Assembly: GCF_037963765.1 (NCBI RefSeq)
Contig: NZ_CP150166.1
Location: 2,425,501-2,489,500 of the forward strand
Reading direction: 5' to 3'
Length of the DNA stretch: 64,000 nucleotides
Source of the DNA: Sporosarcina sp. FSL W8-0480
GTDB lineage: Bacteria > Bacillota > Bacilli > Bacillales_A > Planococcaceae
Shown: positions 38,765 to 48,904 of the stretch, in pieces
How the letters are laid out: each line of letters starts with the position of its first letter
Numbering within the stretch: the stretch's first letter is position 1
Program-made: the position numbers and the translations under genes
Notes under the pieces: generated by a model
Told to the model about the DNA's origin: nothing
Database searches by the model: none
What the model saw: the letters and a program-made list of their open reading frames with translations, nothing else

Positions 38765-40471
38765 TTATTTCACGTACACCGCAACTCGATCTCGTCCGGC
38801 CTGCTTCGCTCCAATATATAATGCCCGATCGGCATTTCGAAGTAACGTCATCGCCTCATCCGTGTCAAAAGGTGCGCTCGTAACTCCAATGCTTGTTGTA
38901 ATATTCACATCAATTTCCCTTTTTTCCAAGCTCAAGTCCGGGATAATTGAAAATGTATGCTTCCTTATCCTATCCCTAAGTCCTTCCGCGAATGTCAATG
39001 CCTCCGATTTTGTAAACCCCGGTAAGAGATAGATGAATTCTTCCCCTCCATACCGTCCAACAGTCGCATCTTCAGGTAATGCATCCTTAAGAACCTTTGC
39101 CAATTCCTTTAATATACCGTTCCCGCTTTGATGGCCGTACGTATCATTTACACCTTTGAAACGGTCAATATCTAACATGACTACGGACAGATCGTCAATA
39201 TCCTTTTTCTGCATACGATCCATTTCATAATGTAATCTATCTTCAAGGTATCTATAGTTGTAGAGATTAGTCAGTGCACATCTTTCACTCCTGAGCAAGG
39301 CCTCTGTTACATAACGGGCCTTTTCAAGCGCAACAATGTAATATGAACCTAACAATTCCAATATCTTCAATTGGTAATCTTTAAATGCTGATCTGCGATT
39401 CGAACCTAATAACAGAATTCCGCCCGTCTGGTTATTATGAGTCAGAGGTATACAGAGGATACTTTCAACTTCATCAGGACCAGATACAGTAGTAAATTGC
39501 TTAAAATCACTTCTTTTCGTATAGGTGACAGGTTCATTTGTCGTCAGTACCATTCTTGCGATGCCTACACCTAACCGGATCGAATGCGTATCTTTTGGTA
39601 GTAAATGAGGTTTATCATACGCCTTATCGAGTTCCAACCATTGATCATGATTATTGAACAGAAAGACAATATCAGCATTGAATAATTCTTTACTTTTCAT
39701 TATGAATTTTTCAGTCACCTGATCTACATCAGTCAAAACTGAAAGACTGCTCCCAATCTCTCCCACTCTTTTAATATACTCATTTACCTTCTCGGATCGA
39801 CCATATTGGCGTATGAAAAATATCGTCAAGAAAAACGGTATACCTATTAGTAGAAAGGATGGGGCGCCGATCAAATTTAGTAAGAAATAAAACGTTAGAG
39901 CCAATGGCAATATTAATACGATACTTGAGAATTCATAGCCAATGTCTTTTTTCGAAAGTGGACTTTTCATCCCACGAATCTGCATATAGAATTTGATGAA
40001 CCCTATATTAGCAGCCGTGTGAACAAGCCTATAAACCGAAATACCTATCAGTAGTGACCAAAAGTTCATAGAGCCAATTGTACCACCGACTAAATAGAAA
40101 GCAGTAGCACTAACGATTGACAATATGAACATCATCAACGAATTAATGAAAAAGCGTTGAAGTTTATTTTGGATATTACCCTTTGAAACAAAAAGAATCG
40201 CGATTGCTACGAATTGCATAAGAATCATTTCGACAGCGATGCCGTATAGAAGAAAGGCAGGTATCGTCACCCACATGACTAAAGTTATAGGGTCGCCTTT
40301 TAACTTAATTGGGAAAAATGTAGTCAACACACTAAAAATGATGAACAAAAAGAAATATGATGCATTAAGTTCTTTGGGCATTTGGTTTGAAAGAAAATAA
40401 TACATGCCCGGAGGAACTATAAGAAACCAGATGATAAACTGAGATGCTGTAGACCAATTCTTATCAGACAA
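38765..40471 (-). CDS. Membrane GGDEF diguanylate cyclase, second of a tandem pair
   Basis: 568 aa with the same plan as its neighbour: N-terminal membrane part (about 1-215), GAF-like domain (about 225-385) and GGDEF domain with GRYGGEEFIYLLPG near 475 and DIDRFKGVNDTYGH. The I-site place reads PEDA, so it too lacks RxxD. Clear paralogue of the downstream gene, from an old duplication. First gene of the pair; no known output in the window. Confidence 0.88.
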   Translation of the reverse strand: MSDKNWSTASQFIIWFLIVPPGMYYFLSNQMPKELNASYFFLFIIFSVLTTFFPIKLKGDPITLVMWVTIPAFLLYGIAVEMILMQFVAIAILFVSKGNIQNKLQRFFINSLMMFILSIVSATAFYLVGGTIGSMNFWSLLIGISVYRLVHTAANIGFIKFYMQIRGMKSPLSKKDIGYEFSSIVLILPLALTFYFLLNLIGAPSFLLIGIPFFLTIFFIRQYGRSEKVNEYIKRVGEIGSSLSVLTDVDQVTEKFIMKSKELFNADIVFLFNNHDQWLELDKAYDKPHLLPKDTHSIRLGVGIARMVLTTNEPVTYTKRSDFKQFTTVSGPDEVESILCIPLTHNNQTGGILLLGSNRRSAFKDYQLKILELLGSYYIVALEKARYVTEALLRSERCALTNLYNYRYLEDRLHYEMDRMQKKDIDDLSVVMLDIDRFKGVNDTYGHQSGNGILKELAKVLKDALPEDATVGRYGGEEFIYLLPGFTKSEALTFAEGLRDRIRKHTFSIIPDLSLEKREIDVNITTSIGVTSAPFDTDEAMTLLRNADRALYIGAKQAGRDRVAVYVK

Positions 40472-40522
40472 CCCACTTACCCCCTACCAACTCTATCAGA
40501 ATATGCAAATCTTCAAAAAATC

Positions 40523-40560
40523 ACAATCAGTGGACTTTTTTAGTTAGTTCCACTGATTGT
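40523..40560 (-). terminator. Terminator after folC
   Basis: ACAATCAGTGGA pairs perfectly with TCCACTGATTGT over a 14-base loop; the minus strand continues GATTTTTTG. Confidence 0.85.
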
Positions 40561-40581
40561 ACTTTGTTTTCCAGTATAACA

Positions 40582-41790
40582 TTAGGCCAAAAGTCTGTTA
40601 AGCAAATAAAGCGACCCTGCGACTATTCGCTTTCTATTATTTTCCTTGCTTAGTATTATAGTATCATTAATGTGATTTGTCATCCTTTTTTTATTAAATA
40701 GACAACTTTCCATTAATTCCTCCGCTTTGGCTGCTTGTGGATGATCGAAATCGACAAAGGTAAACGAGTGAGCAACTGGTATCAATTCATCCAATGTTCT
40801 ACGTATGTCTTTTGTTTTCAACATACCTATAACAAAATCCACTTTCTCATCTGAAAATTCAGTGCGAATCGTTTCAGCTAACATTTTTGCGGCTGCGGGA
40901 TTATGGGCACCATCAACAAATACCCCAGGTGCAATCTCTTGAAACCGATAAAGTAAAAAAGTAGTGGCTACTCCTTTTGTCACAAGTGCTTCTTGTAAGT
41001 TTACACCGGCTTTCCACAATGCCTCTATCGCTATTGATGCATTGATCGCCTGATGAGGGCCTTTCAACTTTCTATTTGGAATTGCAACTCGAATCCCTCC
41101 TTCAAATACTTCGTTTGGCACCATTTTAAAATCTTCGCCATATACCATTAACTCGCTATTCATTTCCATCGCCTTGTTTCGAATAACTTTGTTCGCGACT
41201 TCAGGTAACATGCCAATAACGACAGGCCTTTCTTCCTTAATAATTCCTGCCTTCTGTTCTGTTATTTCTTCCAATGTGGATCCAAGAAATGAGACATGAT
41301 CGAGCGCTATCGATGTGATAATTGAAACGAGAGGTGTCACGACGTTTGTACTATCTAATTTGCCCCCCATACCACATTCCAAAAGGATGTAATCAGGTGC
41401 ATTCCTTTTGAAAGTCAAGAAGGCGGCGACAGTAAGTAATTCAAAGTCAGTTAACATTCCGCTAAGTCCGGCCTCTTTCATCTCGATAAACGACTTGTCC
41501 ATTTCGTCCTGATTGATTGGAAAACCGTTGAGACGAATCTGGTCATGCACATCTACCAATGCAGGCGATGAAAATACCCCGGTTGAAAACCCATGTTCTC
41601 TCAATATGGACTCCATAAATGCAATTGTTGAACCTTTCCCATTTGTCCCCGCCACATGAATGACATTCAACCGCTTTTCAGGGTTCCCCACTTTCAGCAA
41701 TGCTGCCCGGATGCTTTCAAGACCAGGCTTTATCACATCGTCGCTATATAGTTCAAATCGTTCTTTATACTCATTAAATTTTGGAATCAA
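40582..41790 (-). CDS. folC: Folylpolyglutamate synthase/dihydrofolate synthase
   Basis: Adds glutamates to folates and may also make dihydrofolate. 402 aa. P-loop HVAGTNGKGSTIAF near residue 46, the Mur-ligase family motif ECGMGGKLDSTNV near 140 and VDGAHNPAAAK near 290. In B. subtilis it follows valS; here two plus-strand ATP-grasp genes lie between, so folC has its own divergent promoter region. Confidence 0.96.
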   Translation of the reverse strand: MIPKFNEYKERFELYSDDVIKPGLESIRAALLKVGNPEKRLNVIHVAGTNGKGSTIAFMESILREHGFSTGVFSSPALVDVHDQIRLNGFPINQDEMDKSFIEMKEAGLSGMLTDFELLTVAAFLTFKRNAPDYILLECGMGGKLDSTNVVTPLVSIITSIALDHVSFLGSTLEEITEQKAGIIKEERPVVIGMLPEVANKVIRNKAMEMNSELMVYGEDFKMVPNEVFEGGIRVAIPNRKLKGPHQAINASIAIEALWKAGVNLQEALVTKGVATTFLLYRFQEIAPGVFVDGAHNPAAAKMLAETIRTEFSDEKVDFVIGMLKTKDIRRTLDELIPVAHSFTFVDFDHPQAAKAEELMESCLFNKKRMTNHINDTIILSKENNRKRIVAGSLYLLNRLLA

Positions 41791-41852
41791 AACACTCTCT
41801 CCTTATGATAGAATCAGCATAGGTAGAGTATATCACGGCCGGGGGGAACGAT

Positions 41853-42719
41853 ATGAAAAGTTGTTGGGTCATTTACAACGGAAGTTTAACGAGTGATAAA
41901 TTCCGCGACCAGGCGGAGCTATTGGCGGATGCAGCTGAAAGGGCTAACGTTCGTGCCGAATTGAAAAAGAATTACGAAGTGATGATGAATTTAAATGATG
42001 ATCTTACAGAACGTCCTGACTTCGTCGTATTCCTCGACAAAGACATCTTGCTTGCAAATTTTTTGAAGAACGCAGGGATTCCTGTTTTCAATGATCCTGA
42101 AGTGATTGAGACTTGTGATAATAAGGCGAAGCAGTATATCCAGCTTGCGAAGAATGGAGTTGATATGCCATTAACGATCATTGCGCCAAAAGTCTATCCG
42201 AAATTTACAATTGAAGGAACAGGATATTACGAGAAGGTCCTTGAAAAGTTAGGCTTGCCAATGATCATTAAAGAAGGCCACGGCTCATTTGGCATGAAGG
42301 TTTATTTGATCGAAACGAAGGAGGAATTCTTTGCGAAGGTCGATGAATTACGTGGAATCGATTATGTATTTCAGGAATTCATCGAAACAAGCAGAGGACG
42401 GGATATCCGCGTGAATATCGTCGGTGGAGAAATTGTTGCCGCCATGCATCGCGCGTCCGAAACTGATTTCCGGGCGAATATTACGAATGGCGGAGTTGCA
42501 AGCGTCGTCGAGTTGACTGCCGAGCAAAAGGAACTTGCCATCCGTGCAGCTGTTGCAGTCGGTGCTGAATTCGCAGGTGTCGATTTATTATATGGACAGA
42601 ATGAGAAACCGCTTGTTTGTGAAGTGAATGCAGCTGCGCATATCCGCAACATCTATAACGTAACCGGTATTAATGTAGCCGACAAGATGATTGAATACAT
42701 TTTAGGGAAACTCTCATGA
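41853..42719 (+). CDS. RimK/LysX-like ATP-grasp ligase, first of a pair
   Basis: 288 aa, starting MKSCWVIYNGSLTSDKFRDQAELL after GGGGGGAA. A RimK-type preATP domain (about 1-100) is followed by an ATP-grasp domain with IIKEGHGSFGMKVYL near 145 and the metal motif VCEVNAAAHIRN near 256, apparently active. Such enzymes join carboxylates to amines through an acyl-phosphate; RimK and its relatives add Glu or other amino acids. It overlaps the next gene by 4 bases (ATGA), so the two proteins likely work together. Substrate unknown. Confidence 0.85.
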   Translation: MKSCWVIYNGSLTSDKFRDQAELLADAAERANVRAELKKNYEVMMNLNDDLTERPDFVVFLDKDILLANFLKNAGIPVFNDPEVIETCDNKAKQYIQLAKNGVDMPLTIIAPKVYPKFTIEGTGYYEKVLEKLGLPMIIKEGHGSFGMKVYLIETKEEFFAKVDELRGIDYVFQEFIETSRGRDIRVNIVGGEIVAAMHRASETDFRANITNGGVASVVELTAEQKELAIRAAVAVGAEFAGVDLLYGQNEKPLVCEVNAAAHIRNIYNVTGINVADKMIEYILGKLS

Positions 42720-43510
42720 AAGGGCATGTTTATTACTCGTCGGAGGAAGCTGTGCGCAATCGCGGGTTTATTGATGATTTGATGGTGCATGCAGCTCAGC
42801 TTGATATTACTTTGAAATTATTAGTCGATGATGAAGAACCGAATCGAGACGCGGATTTCATCTTATTTCGTGATCGAAATTTGGAGTTATCGGTTAAATG
42901 GGAATCAGCAGGCTTTCGGGTCATCAATCGTTCGGAAGTGAACCGTATTGCAAATGATAAATTGAAGACATTTGAATTTGCAACACTATTAGGTGTCCCG
43001 GCTGTACCTACGAAGAGGTTGAAATCAGTTAACGATATATCGGACTACCCAGTTATTTTGAAAACTGTCGATGGCCATGGAGGAACTGAGGTGCATTTTT
43101 GTAATGCTGTAGATGAGGCAGAGCAGTTTTTGAATACATATCAAAATCGGCAACTGATCTTCCAGCCGTTTATTGAATCCAATGCAACCGACGTTCGTGT
43201 TTTCATGCTTGGAGAAGAAATCATAGGCGCAGTCAAGCGTATTGGGAATGACAGTTTCAAATCGAATTATACTCTTGGTGGTTCCGTGGAGAAATACATA
43301 CTTTCATCTCAACAGCATCATGAGGCACGGAGAATTGCAAAAGCTTTAAAAAGTGATTATATCGGGATTGATTTTCTGATATTGCCGGACGGTAGCTGGC
43401 TTTTGAATGAAATTGAGGATCCAGTAGGTGCAAGGTCCTTATATGCTACACATGATTTTTCCGTCGCGCAGAAGCTGATGGAGAGAATAAACAAGCGATT
43501 ACGGAAATAA
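42716..43510 (+). CDS. ATP-grasp domain protein, second of a pair
   Basis: 264 aa. Its ATP-grasp core has VILKTVDGHGGTEVHF near 120, IFQPFIESNATDVRVF near 150 and, where most family members have ExN for metal, LNEIEDPVGARSLY near 230. The Asn of ExN is replaced by Glu and the following Asp-Pro-Val-Gly is family-like, so activity may be retained or altered. Distant paralogue of the upstream gene. No experimental function is known to me. Confidence 0.8.
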   Translation: MKGHVYYSSEEAVRNRGFIDDLMVHAAQLDITLKLLVDDEEPNRDADFILFRDRNLELSVKWESAGFRVINRSEVNRIANDKLKTFEFATLLGVPAVPTKRLKSVNDISDYPVILKTVDGHGGTEVHFCNAVDEAEQFLNTYQNRQLIFQPFIESNATDVRVFMLGEEIIGAVKRIGNDSFKSNYTLGGSVEKYILSSQQHHEARRIAKALKSDYIGIDFLILPDGSWLLNEIEDPVGARSLYATHDFSVAQKLMERINKRLRK

Positions 43511-43511
43511 A

Positions 43512-43551
43512 AAGAGTCGGGATGCCCTTTCATAGGAGTCCCGACTCTTTT
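43512..43551. terminator. Bidirectional terminator between ATP-grasp pair and valS
   Basis: AAAGAGTCGGGA and TCCCGACTCTTT form a 12-bp stem with A and T runs at either side. Confidence 0.85.
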
Positions 43552-43558
43552 CTATTTA

Positions 43559-46204
43559 TTAAATCTCGTTCAACTCTTCAATCCGGCGCTCAACTGCTGC
43601 CTTCTTCTCTAAATAATCCTTCTCTTTCGCACGCTCCTCTTCAACGACCGCTTCAGGGGCCTTCGAAACAAAACGCTCATTGGACAACTTGCCTTGAACG
43701 CGTTTCACTTCGCCTTCCCATTTGGCAAGCTCCTTCTTCAAACGTTCAATCTCTTCATCGATATTCAACAAGCCTTCAAGCGGCAAAAATAGTTCTGCGC
43801 CAGTGATGACAGCTGACATCGATTTGCCCGGTGCTGAAATATCAACTCCGATTTCCAGAGTTTCCGGATTACAGAAACGCTCGATATAGTTGCGGTTTGA
43901 CTCTAAAACGGCAACAGTCGCTTCATCTTTCGCAGCAATGTATAATGGAACCTTTTTGCTCATTGGCGTGTTCACTTCAGCACGGATGTTACGAACTGCG
44001 TGAATAAGGTCAACTAAAATCTTCATGTCAGTTGCCTTAGCAGAATCGGTTAATGACGCATCTGCAACTGGCCAAGCCGCCACTGTAATTGACTCCCCTT
44101 CATGCGGAAGGTTCTGCCAGATCTCTTCTGTGATGAACGGCATTAATGGGTGCAATAAACGCATTGTATTGTCTAATACGTAAGCAAGAACCGATCTTGT
44201 TGTTTTCTTCGCCGCTTCGTCATCTCCGTACAACGGCAATTTCGCCATCTCAATGTACCAATCACAGAAATCATCCCAGATGAAGTTATATAATGCGCGG
44301 CCGACTTCACCGAACTCATACTTATCGGAGAGCTTTGTTACTTGCTCAATCGTTTCATTCAGACGTGTAAGTATCCATGCATCTGCTACAGACTTCTCAC
44401 CTGATAAATCGATTTCATCATACGTCATGCCATCCATGTTCATCAAAGCGAAACGGGATGCATTCCAGATCTTATTTGCAAAGTTCCATACCGCTTCAAC
44501 CTTTTCTGTCGAATAGCGAAGGTCCTGACCAGGTGAAGAACCTGTTGCCAAGAAATAACGTAATGCATCTGCACCGTATTTATCAATTACTTCCATAGGG
44601 TCGATACCGTTGCCAAGCGACTTCGACATTTTGCGGCCGTCTTCAGCACGAACGAGTCCATGGATTAAAACATCTTTGAACGGACGTTGATCTGTAAATT
44701 CAAGAGCTTGGAAGATCATTCGGGAAACCCAGAAGAAGATGATGTCATATCCTGTAACAAGAGCGTCTGTCGGATAGTAACGTTTGAACTCTTCGTTGTC
44801 GAGATCCGGCCAGCCCATCGTTGAAAACGGCCATAACGCAGACGAGAACCATGTATCAAGAACATCGTTATCCTGGTTCCAGTTTTCAATGTCTTCAGGT
44901 GCTTCATGACCTACAAAGACTTCACCCGTTTCTTTATGATACCAAGCCGGAATCCGATGGCCCCACCAAAGTTGACGGGAAATACACCAATCGTGGATAT
45001 TCTCCATCCAGTTCAAATACGTCTTTTCAAAGCGTTCCGGAACGAAGTTGACCTTCCCTTCACCTTGTTGAAGTTTAATCGCTTCTTCCGCTAACGGTGC
45101 CATTTTTACGAACCACTGTGTTGAAAGATACGGTTCAACAACTGCTCCGCTACGTTCTGAATGGCCAACCGAATGCAAATGATCCTCGATTTTGAATAAA
45201 ACGCCCATTTCCTGTAAGTCTTTAACGATAGTCTTACGGCATTCAAAACGGTCCATTCCTTCATACTTGCCAGCAAGACTATTCATGCTGCCATCTTCAT
45301 TCATTACAAGAACACGAGGTAGGCCATGACGGTTTCCGATTTCAAAATCGTTAGGGTCATGTGCAGGTGTGATCTTAACTGCACCACTTCCGAATTCCAT
45401 ATCGACATAATCATCTGCAATAATCGGAATTTCACGTCCAGTAATCGGTAATTTGACTGTTTTGCCGATCAAATGCTTATAACGGTCGTCTTCCGGATGA
45501 ACCGCAACCGCCGTATCCCCTAACATCGTTTCCGGACGTGTTGTAGCAATTTCGATGCTGTCCGTTCCGTCGGCAAGTGGATAGCGCATATGATAGAATG
45601 CACCCTGAACATCTTTATGGATAACTTCAATATCCGATAACGCCGTTTTCGTAGCAGGATCCCAGTTAATGATATATTCGCCGCGGTAGATCAGATCTTT
45701 TTCATAAAGTTTTACAAATACCTCGCGGACTGCCTTGGATAATCCTTCATCGAGCGTAAAGCGTTCTCTGGAATAATCGAGTGCCAAACCAAGCTTAGCC
45801 CATTGCGCACGGATATGACCTGCATACTCATCTTTCCATTTCCATGTCTCTTCGACGAATTTTTCACGGCCCAAATCATACCGGGACTTTCCTTCATCCC
45901 TCAACTTCTCTTCAACCCGCGCCTGTGTCGCAATACCAGCATGGTCCATTCCTGGAAGCCATAGTGCATCGTAACCCTGCATCCTTTTCATACGGATCAG
46001 GATATCTTGCAATGTCGTATCCCAAGCGTGCCCAAGATGAAGCTTTCCAGTGACATTCGGCGGTGGAATGACAATTGTATAAGGGTCCTTCCCGCTATCC
46101 GGTTGAGCTTCAAAGTATTTTCCTTTTAGCCACCATTCATAACGACCCGCTTCAATCGATTGCGGTTCATATTTCGTTGGCATTGATAGGTTTTCTGTTG
46201 ACAT
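43559..46204 (-). CDS. valS: Valyl-tRNA synthetase
   Basis: Class Ia synthetase that charges tRNA-Val and edits Thr. 881 aa. HIGH-type motif [16 protein letters not shown] near residue 50, KMSKS signature [14 protein letters not shown] near 525, the editing domain with [17 protein letters not shown] near 225, and the C-terminal coiled coil (about 810-880) that grips tRNA. Led by a T-box with a Val specifier. Confidence 0.98.
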   Translation of the reverse strand: MSTENLSMPTKYEPQSIEAGRYEWWLKGKYFEAQPDSGKDPYTIVIPPPNVTGKLHLGHAWDTTLQDILIRMKRMQGYDALWLPGMDHAGIATQARVEEKLRDEGKSRYDLGREKFVEETWKWKDEYAGHIRAQWAKLGLALDYSRERFTLDEGLSKAVREVFVKLYEKDLIYRGEYIINWDPATKTALSDIEVIHKDVQGAFYHMRYPLADGTDSIEIATTRPETMLGDTAVAVHPEDDRYKHLIGKTVKLPITGREIPIIADDYVDMEFGSGAVKITPAHDPNDFEIGNRHGLPRVLVMNEDGSMNSLAGKYEGMDRFECRKTIVKDLQEMGVLFKIEDHLHSVGHSERSGAVVEPYLSTQWFVKMAPLAEEAIKLQQGEGKVNFVPERFEKTYLNWMENIHDWCISRQLWWGHRIPAWYHKETGEVFVGHEAPEDIENWNQDNDVLDTWFSSALWPFSTMGWPDLDNEEFKRYYPTDALVTGYDIIFFWVSRMIFQALEFTDQRPFKDVLIHGLVRAEDGRKMSKSLGNGIDPMEVIDKYGADALRYFLATGSSPGQDLRYSTEKVEAVWNFANKIWNASRFALMNMDGMTYDEIDLSGEKSVADAWILTRLNETIEQVTKLSDKYEFGEVGRALYNFIWDDFCDWYIEMAKLPLYGDDEAAKKTTRSVLAYVLDNTMRLLHPLMPFITEEIWQNLPHEGESITVAAWPVADASLTDSAKATDMKILVDLIHAVRNIRAEVNTPMSKKVPLYIAAKDEATVAVLESNRNYIERFCNPETLEIGVDISAPGKSMSAVITGAELFLPLEGLLNIDEEIERLKKELAKWEGEVKRVQGKLSNERFVSKAPEAVVEEERAKEKDYLEKKAAVERRIEELNEI

Positions 46205-46254
46205 ATGAACTCCTCCTCTGTAATTCCAACATCATTTTTGAATAAAAGTAGAAA

Positions 46255-46500
46255 ACAAAAAAACTCCGTTCGCCAAAAAGGACGAAGGAGTTATTCGTGG
46301 TACCACCTTTATTCGCATATACAGATTGCGTATATGCCTCATAACAAATAACGGTTTCAAACCGGCATCCGCTACTCAAATTCACGGAAACTGCTCCCGG
46401 GTGACTTTCTGCAACTCATTTATAGGCCCTCCCACCAATGGTGCCCTCTCTTGGATAAATGATAATTGCGTACTCTCCCGTTCAACGCATCATTATATAG
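46255..46500 (-). promoter_or_regulatory. Val-specific T-box leader of valS
   Basis: The T-box AGGTGGTACCACG (46308-46296) is followed by a terminator with arms AACTCC.TTCG and CGAA.GGAGTT (46262-46292) and a T run. Stem I is clear: AGAGTAC and AGAAAGTCA face each other in the specifier loop, closed by CGGG/CCCG and GCAA/TTGC pairs. The specifier reads GTC (46405-46403), followed by A, so it senses tRNA-Val. AGTAG and CCGTTA follow. Confidence 0.93.
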
Positions 46501-46508
46501 TTATGAAC

Positions 46509-46538
46509 ATTGTATGCTACTGAAGGAGACTTCGTCAA
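46509..46538 (-). promoter_or_regulatory. Sigma-A promoter of valS
   Basis: Minus strand -35 TTGACG (46538-46533), 18 bases, -10 TACAAT (46514-46509). Transcription would start just before the T-box Stem I. Confidence 0.65.
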
Positions 46539-46561
46539 GTATATTACGAAAGGAAGGTAGT

Positions 46562-46753
46562 ATGAGAAAAGGATACAACCCCTATTTATTGCCGCCATGG
46601 TTACGTAAAACGAGGTTTTACTGCAAACACATTATTATACCAATCACTGTTTTTCAGTTGATTCGATTATTAATCGTCCCGACGACTGGGGATTTCCTCT
46701 TATTTTGCTTACTTTGTGGAATTGCTTTCCTACTCCACAAAAACATCATTTGA
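46562..46753 (+). CDS. Small membrane protein, unknown function
   Basis: 63 aa starting MRKGYNPYLLPPWLRKTRF after AAGGAAGG at good spacing. Two hydrophobic stretches (about 22-40 and 43-60) suggest a small two-pass membrane protein. It is divergent from valS and its last 24 bases run into the convergent SpoVID-position gene. I do not recognise the family; the ribosome site and hydrophobic pattern are the only support. Confidence 0.5.
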   Translation: MRKGYNPYLLPPWLRKTRFYCKHIIIPITVFQLIRLLIVPTTGDFLLFCLLCGIAFLLHKNII

Positions 46754-47488
46754 ACGAAAACTTGTCGTTGACCATCCGTCCGGTAACTCCGCAATGTAGG
46801 ACAGTATACCATCACCATTTGATGAGCTGCTGTCGTACGTTGCTGTTACTTCTGGTACAAGCTTCACAGTGGCTTGCTGTTCCGTAGTATCTTCTTGATA
46901 GGATTCACCTACATATGCAACTGCCTCATTTTCAATGGCTGTTGGTGCTTCTGCAGTTGCTTCTTTAGTTGCTTCTTTAGTCGCTTCAGCCTGTGCCGTT
47001 GCTTGCTGAGGTACTGCTTCGGCTACTACTTCGCTTGCCTGAATACTTGCAGTTTCTGCAGCTTTTACACTTTCTATCGCAGCTTCCTTATTTGCGGTAC
47101 CGTGCGCACAATTTACACTCCACGCAACAGTAAACGCACCTTGTCCGTCAAAGTGGGCTTTAACATCCGACGCTTCGACGCGTAAAGGATTTTCAACTTC
47201 AGGAGGTAGATCGATATTAAGCGGGACTGCATACTCGAAATAACCTACTTGACCATCCATTTCCACGTCATCTACATACACAACTTCCTGGGGAATCATT
47301 TCAGTCCTCTGCCCTTCCCCGAATTCGACTTTGGCAGCTATATGATAAATGCCTGACAGTCGCACCGCATCATCAGAACGTTTTTCTGTAAATCCCGCTT
47401 TTACCTTTACTAGGCGTGCGGAACTTGGCACCCCAACGTCCGTAGGGAAATAGAATACCTCTTTCATATCCCATTGTAATTTTGTCAT
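46730..47488 (-). CDS. SpoVID-position protein, no LysM seen
   Basis: 252 aa. The N-terminal domain (about 1-130) is beta-rich: EVFYFPTDVGVPSSARLVKV, GIYHIAAKVEFGEG, EYAVPLNIDLPPEVENPLRVE. The rest is a low-complexity Ala/Glu/Thr tract with ATKEATKEATAEA, ending in a short GILSYIAELPDGWSTTSFRSND region. The place just after hemL and before valS is that of spoVID, whose protein has a similar N domain (SPOCS type) and a LysM at its end. Here no LysM is visible. It may be a reduced SpoVID or an unrelated coat protein. AGGGAGGGAAAAAGG precedes the start. Confidence 0.6.
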   Translation of the reverse strand: MTKLQWDMKEVFYFPTDVGVPSSARLVKVKAGFTEKRSDDAVRLSGIYHIAAKVEFGEGQRTEMIPQEVVYVDDVEMDGQVGYFEYAVPLNIDLPPEVENPLRVEASDVKAHFDGQGAFTVAWSVNCAHGTANKEAAIESVKAAETASIQASEVVAEAVPQQATAQAEATKEATKEATAEAPTAIENEAVAYVGESYQEDTTEQQATVKLVPEVTATYDSSSSNGDGILSYIAELPDGWSTTSFRSNDVFVE

Positions 47489-47566
47489 ACCTTTTTCCCT
47501 CCCTCAATTCTCTTGGCATTATATGCAACAAGCCTAAGAGGTAGAAGAGAATGGATTAATTCAAAA

Positions 47567-47605
47567 AAACCATCCACCGTCGGTTTACTGACAATGGATG
47601 GTTTG
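47567..47605 (-). terminator. Terminator after hemL
   Basis: AAACCATCCA pairs with TGGATGGTTT; the minus strand continues TTTTTTG. It closes the hem operon. Confidence 0.85.
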
Positions 47606-47611
47606 ATAAAT

Positions 47612-48904
47612 TCATCTTGCGAGTTGAGCGAATACTTTATGGAATGCTTCTACAGTACGAGCAATATGCTCTTCTGTATGTGATGCAGAAAGGAACATTC
47701 CCTCGAATTGGGAAGGAGGAAGGAAAATCCCCTCTTCCGCCATTAAACGGAAGTATTCAGCAAATAATTGTAGGTCGGATGATTTTGCTTTATCATAATT
47801 GATCACTTTTTCATTTGTGAAGAAGAAGCCGATCATCGACCCCGCACGGTTTACGGTGTGCGGTATATTATATTTCTCAGCAGCCTCACGGAATCCAGCC
47901 TCTAACTGATCACCAAGCTTTTTGAAATGATCATATGAAGCAGGTGTCAACTTTTTCAAAGTCGAGATGCCTGCAGTCATTGCAAGTGGATTTCCGGACA
48001 GTGTTCCTGCTTGATAGACAGTCCCAGCTGGTGCAATATGGTCCATAATTTCACGCTTTCCGCCGTACGCTCCGACAGGAAGTCCGCCACCGATGACCTT
48101 ACCAAGGCAAGTCAAATCAGGAGTGATGCCGAAATAGCCTTGGGCACAATTATAATCGACGCGGAAACCAGTCATCACTTCGTCGAAGATAAGCAATGTG
48201 CCGTTTTTCTCAGTCAATTCACGCAATCCTTCAAGGAATCCTTGCTCCGGCGGAACAACACCCATATTGCCCGCAACTGGTTCAACGATTACACCCGCAA
48301 GGTCATCCCCGAATTGTTCGAATGCGACACGCACGCTTTCCAAGTCGTTATAAGGCACTGTAATCGTGTTCTTCGCAATACCTTCCGGAACACCGGGACT
48401 ATCCGGCAATCCAAGTGTAGCAACCCCTGAACCCGCTTTAATGAGCAATGAGTCACCATGTCCGTGGTAACATCCTTCGAATTTCAAAATCTTATTGCGC
48501 CCTGTGTAGCCACGTGCCAAACGCAATGCGCTCATCGTCGCTTCAGTTCCCGAAGAAACCATCCGGATAACTTCGATAGAAGGTACACGGTCGATTACGA
48601 TTTTAGCTAATTCATTTTCCAATAAAGTCGGTGCTCCAAAGCTTGTTCCAGTTTCAGCCACGTTTTTGATAGCCTCTACAACATCAGGGTCGGCATGCCC
48701 TAAAATTAGTGGCCCCCACGAAAGGACATAGTCAATATATTCATTACCATCGATATCTGTAATAATCGGGCCCTTCCCACTTGCCATGAAAATCGGGTCC
48801 ATATTGACCGATTTGAATGCGCGGACAGGAGAGTTAACCCCTCCTGGCATTAAATTCACCGCTTCAGCAAACGCTTGTTTAGACTTTTCATAATTTCTTC
48901 CCAT
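47612..48904 (-). CDS. hemL: Glutamate-1-semialdehyde 2,1-aminomutase
   Basis: PLP enzyme that makes 5-aminolaevulinate, the second step of C5 haem synthesis. 430 aa. The PLP lysine lies in [17 protein letters not shown] near 268; [10 protein letters not shown] and DEVMTGFR are also seen. Last gene of hemAXCDBL; abuts hemB. Confidence 0.98.
   Translation of the reverse strand: MGRNYEKSKQAFAEAVNLMPGGVNSPVRAFKSVNMDPIFMASGKGPIITDIDGNEYIDYVLSWGPLILGHADPDVVEAIKNVAETGTSFGAPTLLENELAKIVIDRVPSIEVIRMVSSGTEATMSALRLARGYTGRNKILKFEGCYHGHGDSLLIKAGSGVATLGLPDSPGVPEGIAKNTITVPYNDLESVRVAFEQFGDDLAGVIVEPVAGNMGVVPPEQGFLEGLRELTEKNGTLLIFDEVMTGFRVDYNCAQGYFGITPDLTCLGKVIGGGLPVGAYGGKREIMDHIAPAGTVYQAGTLSGNPLAMTAGISTLKKLTPASYDHFKKLGDQLEAGFREAAEKYNIPHTVNRAGSMIGFFFTNEKVINYDKAKSSDLQLFAEYFRLMAEEGIFLPPSQFEGMFLSASHTEEHIARTVEAFHKVFAQLAR

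Noticed and set aside
43095..43510. Second ATP-grasp gene as a decayed pseudogene
   Set aside because: The frame is full length and overlaps its partner by four bases, and most core motifs are kept; a changed metal residue alone does not show decay.
46250..46500. tRNA or other RNA gene in the valS upstream region
   Set aside because: The T-box core, specifier loop and terminator account for the whole structured region.
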